Assembly (NCBI RefSeq): GCF_008642335.1
Contig: NZ_CP029191.1
Span: 1,674,001-1,738,000 of the forward strand
DNA length: 64,000 nucleotides
Source of the DNA: Streptomyces venezuelae
GTDB lineage: Bacteria; Actinomycetota; Actinomycetes; Streptomycetales; Streptomycetaceae
Direction: 5' to 3'
The notes below the pieces were generated by a model, which had not been told where the DNA came from, ran no database searches, and saw nothing but the letters and a program-made list of their open reading frames with translations. Positions within the stretch are counted from its first letter, which is position 1. Each line of letters starts with the position of its first letter. Both the position numbers and the translations under genes were made by a program. Positions 1-8,984 of this stretch are shown here, one piece after another.

Positions 1-1589
1 TTGCCCTTGTCCGGCTCCTCCTTGGAGAGGAGCGAGCCGAGCCAGCCGAGCAGGAAGCCCAGCGGGATGGAGATGAGGCCCGGGTTCTCCAGCGGGAAGA
101 AGTCGAAGTTCGCGTCGGGGAACATCGAGGAGGGCTTGCCGGAGACGACCGGTGAGAACAGCACCAGGCCGACCGCGGCGATGAGGCCTCCGTAGATGGA
201 CCAGAGGGCGCCCTGCGTGGTGAACCTCTTCCAGAACAGGCTGTAGAGGATCGTCGGCAGGTTGGCGGAGGCCGCGACCGCGAAGGCGAGGGCGACCAGG
301 CCCGCCACGTTGAGGTCGCGGGCCAGCGCGCCGAGCGCGATGGAGACGATGCCGATGAACACGGTCGACCAGCGGGCCGCCTTCATCTCCTCCTTCTCCG
401 TGGCCTTGCCCTTCTTGATGACGTTCGCGTAGATGTCGTGGGCGAACGAGGACGACGAGGCGAGGGTGAGGCCCGCGACGACCGCGAGGATCGTGGCGAA
501 GGCGACCGCGGAGATCACCGCGAGCAGGATCGCGCCGCCGGTCGAGTCGCCACCGCCGCCGATCTCCAGGGCGGCGAGCGGCGCCGCCGTGTTGCCCGCC
601 TTGTTGGAGGCGATGATCTCGCCGGGCTTGAGCAGGGCGGCTGCCCCGAAGCCGAGGACGATCGTCATCAGGTAGAAGGCGCCGATGATGCCGATCGCCC
701 AGTTCACGGACTTACGGGCGGCCTTGGCCGTGGGCACGGTGTAGAAGCGGATCAGGATGTGCGGCAGGCCCGCGGTGCCGAGGACCAGGGCGATGCCCAG
801 CGAGATGAAGTCCAGCTTCGAGGTGCCGGTCGCGCCGTACTTGAGGCCGGGCTCCAGGAACGCCGAGCCCTTGCCGCTGTTGGAGGCGGCCGTACCGAGC
901 AGGTCGGAGACGTTGAAGTTGAACTTCAGGAGGATCAGGAAGGTGATGAGGACGGTGCCGGTGATGAGCAGGACGGCCTTGACCATCTGCACCCAGGTGG
1001 TGCCCTTCATGCCGCCGATGGTGACGTAGACGATCATCAGAACACCGACGAGGGCGACGATGAGGATCTTTCCGGCGTCACTGGTGATGCCGAGCAGCAG
1101 CGAGACGAGGACGCCCGCGCCCGCCATCTGCGCGAGCAGGTAGAAGATCGACACGACGATGGTGGAGGTGCCCGCGGCGGTGCGGACCGGGCGCTGGCGC
1201 ATGCGGTACGCGAGGACGTCGCCCATCGTGTAGCGCCCGGAGTTGCGCAGCGGTTCGGCGACCAGGAGGAGCGCCACGAGCCAGGCGACCAGGAAGCCGA
1301 TGGAGTAGAGGAACCCGTCGTAGCCGAAGAGGGCGATGGCGCCCGCGATGCCGAGGAAGGACGCGGCGGACATGTAGTCGCCGGAGATCGCCAGGCCGTT
1401 CTGGAAGCCGGTGAACTGGCGGCCGCCCGCGTAGAAGTCGGCGGCGCTCTTGGTCTGCCGGCCCGCCCAGACGGTGATGAAGAGGGTCGCGACGACGAAG
1501 GCCGCGAAGAGGCTGATGATCAGTGTCCGGTGCTCGGAGGCGTCGGACGCGGCCGCCAGCTCGATGACGGCGGGGTGCGCGGGGCTCAT
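1..1589 (-). CDS. actP: Cation/acetate symporter (ActP-like, SSS family), 3' part cut by window edge
   Basis: Reading leftwards, the product begins MSPAHPAVIELAAASD and continues for about 529 residues without a stop, so the C-terminus lies outside the window. It shows the many hydrophobic segments of a sodium:solute symporter. Family-typical stretches include the TM1 to TM2 region with AADFYAGGRQFTG and the conserved GDYMSAASFLG. SSS members of the ActP/MctC type import acetate and other short monocarboxylates with Na+ or H+. The start ATG overlaps the stop of the upstream DUF485 gene (ATGA, 1586-1589), the usual YjcH-ActP operon arrangement. Substrate is inferred from family and neighbour; pyruvate or propionate are alternatives. 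Confidence 0.9.
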   Translation of the reverse strand, partial: MSPAHPAVIELAAASDASEHRTLIISLFAAFVVATLFITVWAGRQTKSAADFYAGGRQFTGFQNGLAISGDYMSAASFLGIAGAIALFGYDGFLYSIGFLVAWLVALLLVAEPLRNSGRYTMGDVLAYRMRQRPVRTAAGTSTIVVSIFYLLAQMAGAGVLVSLLLGITSDAGKILIVALVGVLMIVYVTIGGMKGTTWVQMVKAVLLITGTVLITFLILLKFNFNVSDLLGTAASNSGKGSAFLEPGLKYGATGTSKLDFISLGIALVLGTAGLPHILIRFYTVPTAKAARKSVNWAIGIIGAFYLMTIVLGFGAAALLKPGEIIASNKAGNTAAPLAALEIGGGGDSTGGAILLAVISAVAFATILAVVAGLTLASSSSFAHDIYANVIKKGKATEKEEMKAARWSTVFIGIVSIALGALARDLNVAGLVALAFAVAASANLPTILYSLFWKRFTTQGALWSIYGGLIAAVGLVLFSPVVSGKPSSMFPDANFDFFPLENPGLISIPLGFLLGWLGSLLSKEEPDKG

Positions 1590-2053
1590 GCGTCGCCCTC
1601 CAGGCGGGTCTGCGGGCGGTCCAGGGGGTTCTGCGGGCCGTGCTCCATGCGGGCCCGGATCGCCTCGGCCTTCGGGTCGAGCTTCGAGGCGGCGTGGCGC
1701 GAGTAGAACCAGGCGATGAGGAACGTGGTCAGGAACTGCCCGAGGCCGAGGACCAGGGCGACGTTGATGTTGCCGAAGAGCTTGGTGCCCATGAACTCGC
1801 CCGCGTAGTTGGAGAGCAGGACGTACACGAGGTACCAGGCGATGAAGGCGACGGTGAGCGGGAAGGCGAACGAGCGGTGCGCGGAGCGCAGTTCACCGAA
1901 TTCCGCGCTCTCCTGCACCTCGGTGAACTCCTCCGTGGAGGGCGCGTGGGGAGCGGGTTCTTTTCCTGCGCCACCCTTCGAAGGGGGCGGTGCGTCGGTG
2001 GCCACGGAGTCTCCTCGTGGTGCGGGTGGGGTGGGGACGGACAGTTGTTCCAT
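1586..2053 (-). CDS. DUF485 (YjcH-like) membrane protein
   Basis: A protein of about 155 residues. A polar, proline-rich N-terminal segment of roughly 60 residues precedes two transmembrane helices (about residues 65-85 and 100-120) separated by the short NYAGEFMGTKLFGNIN loop. This is the DUF485 fold found beside ActP symporters; its molecular role is not established. It is translationally coupled to the symporter by an ATGA overlap. The N-terminus is longer than in enterobacterial YjcH. The start taken is the ATG giving MEQLSVPT, preceded closely by GGAG; an upstream in-frame ATG at 2068 would add five residues. Confidence 0.85.
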   Translation of the reverse strand: MEQLSVPTPPAPRGDSVATDAPPPSKGGAGKEPAPHAPSTEEFTEVQESAEFGELRSAHRSFAFPLTVAFIAWYLVYVLLSNYAGEFMGTKLFGNINVALVLGLGQFLTTFLIAWFYSRHAASKLDPKAEAIRARMEHGPQNPLDRPQTRLEGDA

Positions 2054-2072
2054 GGGCTCCGGTCTCATCCAG

Positions 2073-2088
2073 CGTGACGCGGATCACG
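2073..2088. promoter_or_regulatory. Crp-like palindrome upstream of the acetate symporter operon
   Basis: The bases read CGTGACGCGGATCACG, that is GTGA-N6-TCAC, which matches the classic Crp/FNR-family palindrome. Its right half also forms a perfect 10-bp inverted repeat (CGGATCACGT at 2080-2089, ACGTGATCCG at 2121-2130). It lies 20 bp upstream of the DUF485 start. Acetate uptake genes are cAMP-Crp targets in other bacteria, so control by a Crp homologue is plausible but unproven. Confidence 0.4.
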
Positions 2089-2354
2089 TGAGCCACGGAT
2101 GGCGATGCTAAGGCCATGGGACGTGATCCGACAGGGGGTTGATGTTGTTTCCGTTCTCTGCTCAACGTCCCTGGGGCGCGTCCGACGTGGCCGAACTCCC
2201 CCATTTCTTCGGTAAGTCATTGCTGGCCTGGGAGTTTCAGGGTTAGCTTCACCCTGAACCACCCGTCATGTACCTGCCCGAGCACCGGTCGTGTTCGGGC
2301 AGTTCCGTATGCGATTCCGTATGCGGTTCCGTCTCCGGATGATGTGGAGATCCC

Positions 2355-3899
2355 ATGGCTCATCTGCGTTCCAGACGTCGTACGGCACTGATCGTGCCGC
2401 TCGGCCTCGCGCTCGCCGCCTCGGTCGGTTTCGTGCCCGGCGCCGCGACCGCGGCCCCGAACGAGTCGCCCGCCCCGGTGTCGGCGAAGGCCGCGGAGGA
2501 CGCCCCCGTCTTCGCGTACGTCGTCAACACCCGTACCGACCGCAAGACGCTCGCGTACGTCGAGAAGGCGATCGCCAAGGCCGGTGGCTCCGTCGTCGTC
2601 ACGTACGAGAAGATCGGCGTCATCGTCGCGCACTCGTCGAACCCGAAGTTCGGCGAGCAGATACGCGCCGTCCGCGGTGTCCAGTCCGCGGGCGCGACCC
2701 ACACCTCGCCCCTGAAGGCCGCCGGCACCACGGACGACGGCAAGGCGAAGCTGCTCTCCAAGTCCGAGGCCAAGGCCCTGAAGCGGAGCGCCGCCCCCGG
2801 CGCCGAGCCGCTGGAGGCCGACCAGTGGGATCTGCGCGCGATCGACGCCGACAAGGCCGCGAAGATCAACCCGGGCAGCAAGAAGGTCACCGTCGCCGTG
2901 ATCGACACCGGCGTCGACGACACCCACCCCGACCTCTCGGCCAACTTCTCGCCGTCGCAGTCGGCGAGCTGTGTCGGCGGCAAGGCGGACACCTCGGCGG
3001 GGTCCTGGCGCCCGTCGTCGAAGGACAGCTACCACGGCACGCACGTGGCCGGTGAGATCGCCGCCGCGCGCAACGGCGTCGGCGTCGCGGGCGTGGCGCC
3101 CGGCGTGAAGATCTCCGCCATCAGGGTCGCCGACCCGGTCGACGAGCTGTTCTACCCGGAGAACGTGGTCTGCGCCTTCGTGTTCGCCGCCGACCACGGC
3201 GTCGAGATCACGAACAACAGCTACTACGTGGACCCGTGGCTGTACAACTGCAAGGACGACCCGGACCAGAAGGCGATCCTCGACGCGGTCAACCGCGCGC
3301 AGCTGTACGGCCAGAAGAAGGGCACCCTGCACGTCGCCTCCGCGGGCAACTCCAACCACGACCTGGACTCCGACGCGATCGTCGACAGCTCCAGCCCGGA
3401 CGACTCCACCCCGGTGACCCGCACCATCGACCCGCACGAGTGCCTCGACGTGCCGACCCAGCTGCCGGGCGTCGTCACCACCAGCGCGACGGGCGTGAAG
3501 GACCTGAAGTCGATCTACTCCAGCTACGGCAAGGGTGTCGTCGACATCGCGGCCCCGGGCGGCGACAAGTGGCAGATCCCGTCGGACACCCCGTCGAAGA
3601 ACGGCCGCATCCTCTCCACCATGCCGGGCGGCGAGTACGGCTGGCTGCAGGGCACCTCGATGGCCGCGCCGCACGCCTCGGGCGTCGCCGCGCTGATCAA
3701 GTCCACGCACCCCAAGGCGAGCCCCGCCGAAGTGCAGCGGCTCCTGAAGAAGCAGGCCGACCGTCTCGAGTGCCCGTCGGGTTACGACCCCGACGGTGAC
3801 GGCGACGTCGACGCGGTCTGCCAGAGCGGCGGCAAGCACGACAACGGCTTCTACGGCAGCGGTCTCGTCGACGCGCTCGACGCCGTGAAGAAGAAGTGA
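2355..3899 (+). CDS. Secreted S8 family serine peptidase (subtilase), copy 1
   Basis: A 514-residue preproprotein. A signal peptide (RSRRRT then a hydrophobic core, ending near AATAA at residue 34) is followed by an I9-like propeptide region (about 52-112) and a peptidase S8 domain. The catalytic triad is visible as Asp184 (VAVIDTGVDDTHPD), His227 (YHGTHVAGE) and Ser435 (GTSMAAPHASG), with oxyanion Asn332 (SAGNSN). Near the C-terminus is an acidic YDPDGDGDVDAVC stretch resembling a calcium-binding loop. Several cysteines suggest disulfides in the exported enzyme. The next gene is a close paralogue only 14 bp downstream, so the pair is probably a tandem duplication. Substrates are unknown. Confidence 0.93.
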   Translation: MAHLRSRRRTALIVPLGLALAASVGFVPGAATAAPNESPAPVSAKAAEDAPVFAYVVNTRTDRKTLAYVEKAIAKAGGSVVVTYEKIGVIVAHSSNPKFGEQIRAVRGVQSAGATHTSPLKAAGTTDDGKAKLLSKSEAKALKRSAAPGAEPLEADQWDLRAIDADKAAKINPGSKKVTVAVIDTGVDDTHPDLSANFSPSQSASCVGGKADTSAGSWRPSSKDSYHGTHVAGEIAAARNGVGVAGVAPGVKISAIRVADPVDELFYPENVVCAFVFAADHGVEITNNSYYVDPWLYNCKDDPDQKAILDAVNRAQLYGQKKGTLHVASAGNSNHDLDSDAIVDSSSPDDSTPVTRTIDPHECLDVPTQLPGVVTTSATGVKDLKSIYSSYGKGVVDIAAPGGDKWQIPSDTPSKNGRILSTMPGGEYGWLQGTSMAAPHASGVAALIKSTHPKASPAEVQRLLKKQADRLECPSGYDPDGDGDVDAVCQSGGKHDNGFYGSGLVDALDAVKKK

Positions 3900-3913
3900 C
3901 GGGGAGAGAGAAC

Positions 3914-5491
3914 GTGCACAAGTCCCACATATCGGCGACGGCCTTCCTGCGCTCACGACGCGCGCTGGCCCTGCCGCTCGGCGTCGCGCTGGTCTCGGCC
4001 GTCGCCTTCCTGCCGGGCACGGCCTCGGCCCGGCCCGCGGGGATCCCGGACGCCCCGGCCTCGGTGTCGGCGGCCCTGGGGCTGCCGTCCGCGGACGCCG
4101 CTTCCATGAGCTACGTCGTGAACGTCCGCCCCGGCAAGGGGAGTGCGGAGCGCGCGAAGAAGGCCATCGCCAAGGCGGGCGGCGACGTCGTCATCGCGTA
4201 CGACCGGATCGGCGTCATCGTCGTCCACTCGGCCGACCCCGACTTCGCCAAGACGATCCGCAAGGTCAAGGGCGTCGACTCGGCGGGCGCGACGCGGACG
4301 GCGCCGCTGTCGGCGCAGGCCGACGACGCCCTGGAGTCGGAGCGGCCGCTGACCGCCCAGGAGGCGAAGGCCGCCGCGGGCAAGGCGTCGGCGGGCCAGG
4401 ACGAGCTGGAGCCGCTGCAGTGGGACCTGCCCGCCATGAAGGCGGACAAGGCGCACAAGATCTCGCTCGGCAGCAGCAAGGTCACGGTCGGCGTCCTCGA
4501 CTCCGGGGTCGACGACACGCACCCCGACATCGCGCCGAACTTCGACCGCGGGGCGTCCGCGAGCTGCCTGGGCGGCGTGCCCGTCCAGAAGGGCGACGCG
4601 TGGCGGCCGGTGGCCGGGGAGAGCGACCACGGCATGCACGTGGCGGGCACCATCGCCGCGGCGAAGAACGGCACCGGCGTCACGGGTGTCGCGCCGGGCG
4701 TGAAGGTGGCGAGCCTGAAGGTGGCCGAGCCGGCGACCGGCATGTACTACACGGAGGCCGTGGTCTGTGGCTTCGTGTGGGCGGCCGACCACGGCGTCGA
4801 CGTCACCAACAGCAGCTACTACACCGACCCGTGGCTGTTCAACTGCAAGACCGACGCCGACCAGAAGGCGCTGGTCGACGCGGTCGGGCGGGCCTCGAAG
4901 TACGCGGAGCGCAAGGGCGCGGTGAACGTCGCGGCCGCGGGCAACGCGAAGACGGACCTCGCTCAGGACGAGATCCTCGACGATTCGAGCCCCGACGACA
5001 CCACTCCGGTGCCGCGGACCATCAAGACCAAGGACTGCCTCGACCTTCCGTCGCAGCTGCCCGGTGTCGTGACGGTCTCGGCGACCGGCGCGAAGGGCAT
5101 CAAGTCGTCGTACTCGAACTACGGCAACGGCGTCGTGGACATCGCGGCTCCGGGCGGCGACTCCACGAAGTACCAGGCGCCGGACGCGCCGGCCGTCGAC
5201 GGCCGCATCCTGTCGACGCTGCCGGGCGGCAAGTTCGGCTACAAGGCCGGTACGTCGATGGCGTCGCCGCACGCCGCGGGCGTCGCCGCGCTCCTGAAGT
5301 CGACGCATCCGCACGCGTCGGCGGCGCGCATCAAGGCGCTCCTGTACCGCCAGGCGGACGCGATGGCCTGCACGAAGCCGTACGACTACGACGGTGACGG
5401 CAAGGCCGACGCGGTCTGCGAGGGCGGCCGGAACAAGAACGGCTTCTACGGCGTGGGCATGGCCGACGCACTGGAAGCCGTGCGCAAGTAG
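3914..5491 (+). CDS. Secreted S8 family serine peptidase (subtilase), copy 2
   Basis: A 525-residue paralogue of the preceding protease with the same layout: signal peptide ending near GTASA, propeptide (about 65-125) and S8 domain. Triad residues are Asp196 (VGVLDSGVDDTHPD), His239 (DHGMHVAGT) and Ser448 (GTSMASPHAAG), with oxyanion Asn344. The acidic YDYDGDGKADAVC segment is kept near the C-terminus. The start chosen is the GTG at 3914 because GGGAGAGAG lies just upstream; an in-frame GTG at 3896 overlaps the previous stop. The two proteins align along their whole length but have diverged enough to differ in specificity. Both are probably expressed together. Confidence 0.92.
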   Translation: MHKSHISATAFLRSRRALALPLGVALVSAVAFLPGTASARPAGIPDAPASVSAALGLPSADAASMSYVVNVRPGKGSAERAKKAIAKAGGDVVIAYDRIGVIVVHSADPDFAKTIRKVKGVDSAGATRTAPLSAQADDALESERPLTAQEAKAAAGKASAGQDELEPLQWDLPAMKADKAHKISLGSSKVTVGVLDSGVDDTHPDIAPNFDRGASASCLGGVPVQKGDAWRPVAGESDHGMHVAGTIAAAKNGTGVTGVAPGVKVASLKVAEPATGMYYTEAVVCGFVWAADHGVDVTNSSYYTDPWLFNCKTDADQKALVDAVGRASKYAERKGAVNVAAAGNAKTDLAQDEILDDSSPDDTTPVPRTIKTKDCLDLPSQLPGVVTVSATGAKGIKSSYSNYGNGVVDIAAPGGDSTKYQAPDAPAVDGRILSTLPGGKFGYKAGTSMASPHAAGVAALLKSTHPHASAARIKALLYRQADAMACTKPYDYDGDGKADAVCEGGRNKNGFYGVGMADALEAVRK

Positions 5492-5510
5492 CACCGTCAG
5501 ACGGTGAGGT

Positions 5511-5541
5511 GGGGCCGGGCGGCCAGGGGCCGCCCGGCCCC
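5511..5541 (+). terminator. Strong hairpin terminator after the subtilase pair
   Basis: A perfect 14-bp GC stem (GGGGCCGGGCGGCC / GGCCGCCCGGCCCC) with a 3-nt AGG loop, starting 20 bp after the second subtilase stop. There is no long T tract, as is usual for Streptomyces terminators. Confidence 0.8.
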
Positions 5542-5572
5542 TTCCCGTCGGCCCACGAGAGGATCTCGTGTC

Positions 5573-6115
5573 ATGTACGAGTACAAGAACTCCGAGTTCG
5601 TCGCCTCCGGCACGGAGCACTGGGTGGCGTGGCCCACCCGGCCCCGATGGCAGCTGGTGGCCCGGTTCGTCGCGACCGTGCTGTTCCTGCCGCTCTGGGT
5701 CGTCCTCGGGATCGCGATCTTCCTCTGCACCCTCGCCATCGGTCTGGCCACCGAGGTGATCACGGCGGTGAGCTCGTCGTACGACAAGGCCTTCGACCGG
5801 TTCATGGACAAGGCGCTGGGCCGCGTCTTCACGCTGCCCCGCTGGTGCGTGCTCTGGTCCGAGATGCGGTACGAGGGGGACGCCGCGCACTACCGCGCGA
5901 GGGTCGACGAGCTCGTCGCCAAGTGGACCGCCAGGGCGTCGGCCCCGCGGCGGCCCAAGAAGCCGCTGCCGCCCTCCGAGTGCGAGATCCCGCGGCGCGC
6001 CTACCGCGGCTGTGGTGGGCACTACGTCGTCCAGGTGGCTACCGCCCAGGGGTGGGAGCTGCGGCCCTCCGAGCCGGAGAAGTCGGTCAGGCTGTGGTGG
6101 TCGGCGAGCAGCTGA
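5573..6115 (+). CDS. Hypothetical membrane protein
   Basis: A 180-residue protein of unknown function. After a short soluble N-terminus (MYEYKNSEFVASGTEHW) there is one long hydrophobic region (about residues 30-58) that could form one or two membrane helices. A basic, proline-rich C-terminal half follows (SAPRRPKKPLPP near 121-132). The ATG at 5573 is used; the longer open frame upstream would run back through the terminator hairpin at 5511-5541, so that extension is unlikely. I do not recognise a family. Confidence 0.7.
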   Translation: MYEYKNSEFVASGTEHWVAWPTRPRWQLVARFVATVLFLPLWVVLGIAIFLCTLAIGLATEVITAVSSSYDKAFDRFMDKALGRVFTLPRWCVLWSEMRYEGDAAHYRARVDELVAKWTARASAPRRPKKPLPPSECEIPRRAYRGCGGHYVVQVATAQGWELRPSEPEKSVRLWWSASS

Positions 6116-6122
6116 TGGATGA

Positions 6123-7271
6123 GTGACGGGGTCCGATCGGAACGGCTATGCACCAGTTGTCCCCCAGGACTTGCCCACCGCCGGAAGCCCTGGTGAAGAT
6201 CATGTGGTGAGCTCCATACGACCGTCCGTCGAGCCCGGAGGCGATGCCGCGACCGGCATACCGGCCACTGCCGCCACCGCTCCCGTCTCGCACCGCGCCC
6301 CGCGCCGCCGGCCCTCCGTCGGCCGCGCCGCGGCCGTGCTCGTCCTCGTGGCCGTCGCCGCGCTGATCCCCCTGCTCGGCCCTTCGGCGGCGCTGCACGA
6401 GACCGGGGAGGCACGGGCGCCCGGCACCGGCGGGATCACGTTCCTGCGGGCGGTCCTGTTCGCCGCCCTGTGCGTGCAGTGGGGCGAGGTGTTCGCGGTG
6501 CGGCTCGCGCGCCGGGTCCCGGGGGCGCCGCTCGACCGGGCGCCGGGCAGTTGGTCGGCGTATGCGGCGTGGGCCGGGTGCGCCGCGGCGCTGGGGCTCG
6601 CGGCGATCGTGGCGAACGGCAATCTGGTCCCGCAGGCGCTCTCGGACCTGGACATCGGGCGGCTGTACGACACCCGGGACGGGCGGCTCGCCCTCCTGGA
6701 GGTCAACGCGTTCATCGTGGCCGCGCTGTGCGCGCGCTCCCGGCGCCCGGCGTGGGCGGCGCTCCCGCTGGCCGCGGTGATCGTCGCGGAGGCGCTGCGG
6801 GCCCACCCTCCGGTGGAGGACTCCCCGCTCCTCGGCAGCGGCCTCACGCTCGTCCACCTGACGTGCGGCGCGCTGTGGGCGGGTGGGCTGCTGTACGTCC
6901 TGCGCATCCTGCGCCGGTGGCGGACGTCCTCTCCGGAGCAGGCCGTCGCGGTATTGGGGCTCTACGCGCGCGTGGCCGCCGTCCTGTTCGCCGCGATCAC
7001 GGCGACCGGGGTGTGCAGCACACTGCGCCGGATGCCCGCGGACACGATCGTGGACCAGCTCACCGGAACGGCCTACGGCCGCACCCTGCTCGCGAAGGTG
7101 CTGCTCGTCCTCGCCGTCGCGCTGCTCGCGGTCCTTGCGCGTCGTCGGCTGCGCGGCGCGGCCGACCGCGCCTCGGCCTACGTTCCCGCGCGCGGGGAGG
7201 TGGTCGCGCTGGGCGTCGTCGTGGTGCTTTCGGCGCTGCTGACCGCGGTGCCGGTGCCGATTCGCTGGTGA
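6123..7271 (+). CDS. CopD-domain integral membrane protein
   Basis: A protein of up to 382 residues with a polar N-terminal tail of about 65 residues followed by eight or so hydrophobic helices. The HLTCGALWAGGLLYVL segment and the following helices match the CopD family of copper-export or copper-resistance membrane proteins. There is no adjacent CopC-type periplasmic domain, so a role in copper handling is only inferred. The GTG at 6123 lies 7 bp after the previous stop; a second in-frame GTG at 6207 (VSSIRPSV) is an equally good start. The last 94 bp overlap the convergent YhhN gene. Confidence 0.75.
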   Translation: MTGSDRNGYAPVVPQDLPTAGSPGEDHVVSSIRPSVEPGGDAATGIPATAATAPVSHRAPRRRPSVGRAAAVLVLVAVAALIPLLGPSAALHETGEARAPGTGGITFLRAVLFAALCVQWGEVFAVRLARRVPGAPLDRAPGSWSAYAAWAGCAAALGLAAIVANGNLVPQALSDLDIGRLYDTRDGRLALLEVNAFIVAALCARSRRPAWAALPLAAVIVAEALRAHPPVEDSPLLGSGLTLVHLTCGALWAGGLLYVLRILRRWRTSSPEQAVAVLGLYARVAAVLFAAITATGVCSTLRRMPADTIVDQLTGTAYGRTLLAKVLLVLAVALLAVLARRRLRGAADRASAYVPARGEVVALGVVVVLSALLTAVPVPIRW

Positions 7272-7893
7272 GCGGCCAGCACCCCTTGGGCCAGCAGGAA
7301 CTGGGCCGCTATGTAGGTGAGCATGATCGCGAAGTCGGGCCGGGGCAGCTGGGGCCAGTCGGCGACACCGGTCGCGATCAGGGTGTCCGAGAGCAGGAAG
7401 AGTGCCCCTCCCGCGGCCGCCGCGGGACCGAGCCTGGTGGCGCCGAACGCCATGGCGGTGAGCAACAGGCTGTAGCCCGCGACGGGCCCGCGCATGTCGG
7501 CCGGCAGATCGGGCCAGAGCAGCGCCACGGTGCCGATGAGCGCGACTGCGTACGCGGCCACAAGCCCCGCCCCACGCGCGCGGGGCGCCCGTACCCCGTA
7601 CCTCTTGAAGAGCACGAGGTAGCAGACGTGCCCGGCGGCGAAGGAGCCCATCCCCGCGAGGAAGGCGGGCTCCGCGTCGAAGAGCAGGAAGGTGTCGCCG
7701 CCCCACCCGAAGAGCAGGGCGGCGATCAGCGGCCGGGGTCCGTTCCGCAGGGCGACGTACGCCGCGAGGAGCGGCATGAGCAGCGGCTTGCAGACGGCGT
7801 GGCCAGGACCGAAGTCCGCGAGGAGCACGAGGAGGTCACCGAGCGCGGCGACACCGAAGGCGCAGAGCACCGTGCGCGGCGCGGGCCACCGCG

Positions 7894-7897
<4 letters not shown>
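7178..7897 (-). CDS. YhhN family membrane protein (lysoplasmalogenase-like)
   Basis: A 239-residue integral membrane protein with about eight hydrophobic helices and the conserved LFGWGGDTFLLF and SFAAGHVCYLVLF stretches of the YhhN/TMEM86 family. Eukaryotic members hydrolyse the vinyl-ether bond of lysoplasmalogens; most bacterial members are uncharacterised. Its GTG start overlaps the stop of the upstream sterol-desaturase-like gene (GTGA), so the two lipid-related genes are probably co-translated. The extended polar tail after about residue 210 (STTTTPSATTSPRAGT) is read from DNA that also encodes the C-terminus of the convergent CopD-like protein. Confidence 0.8.
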
Positions 7898-8814
<917 letters not shown>

Positions 8815-8856
8815 GCAGGCACCGTAGAACGGCTATTCGCCCACGACTAGGGGTTG

Positions 8857-8881
8857 TTACCGACAAGTATTACCGGCGGTA
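8857..8881. promoter_or_regulatory. Two adjacent palindrome-like sites upstream of the hydroxylase operon
   Basis: TTACCG occurs twice, 13 bp apart (8857-8862 and 8870-8875). The second is part of a perfect palindrome TACCGGCGGTA (8871-8881). The first sits in TTACCGACAAGTAT, which has TetR-operator-like symmetry. They lie 43-67 bp upstream of the hydroxylase start, a sensible place for a repressor. No regulator gene is adjacent, so the binding protein is unknown. Confidence 0.3.
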
Positions 8882-8984
8882 CGGGTGTGGATGTTGGTGA
8901 TCCTCACCAAAGATCCGGCTTCAAACGGGCGGCGAGCGGGCGGGGGCGCCTCGAACCCCCGGCCCGCTCACCGGCCCCGCCCGC

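Noticed and set aside
438..1706. Long plus-strand open frame opposite the acetate symporter gene
   Set aside because: Very acidic/basic low-complexity composition typical of GC-rich antisense frames; the minus strand has a clear SSS symporter.
2217..3956. 579-codon minus-strand frame across the first subtilase
   Set aside because: Repeats of RR, GG and DV without family features; it is the antisense of a gene with a visible catalytic triad.
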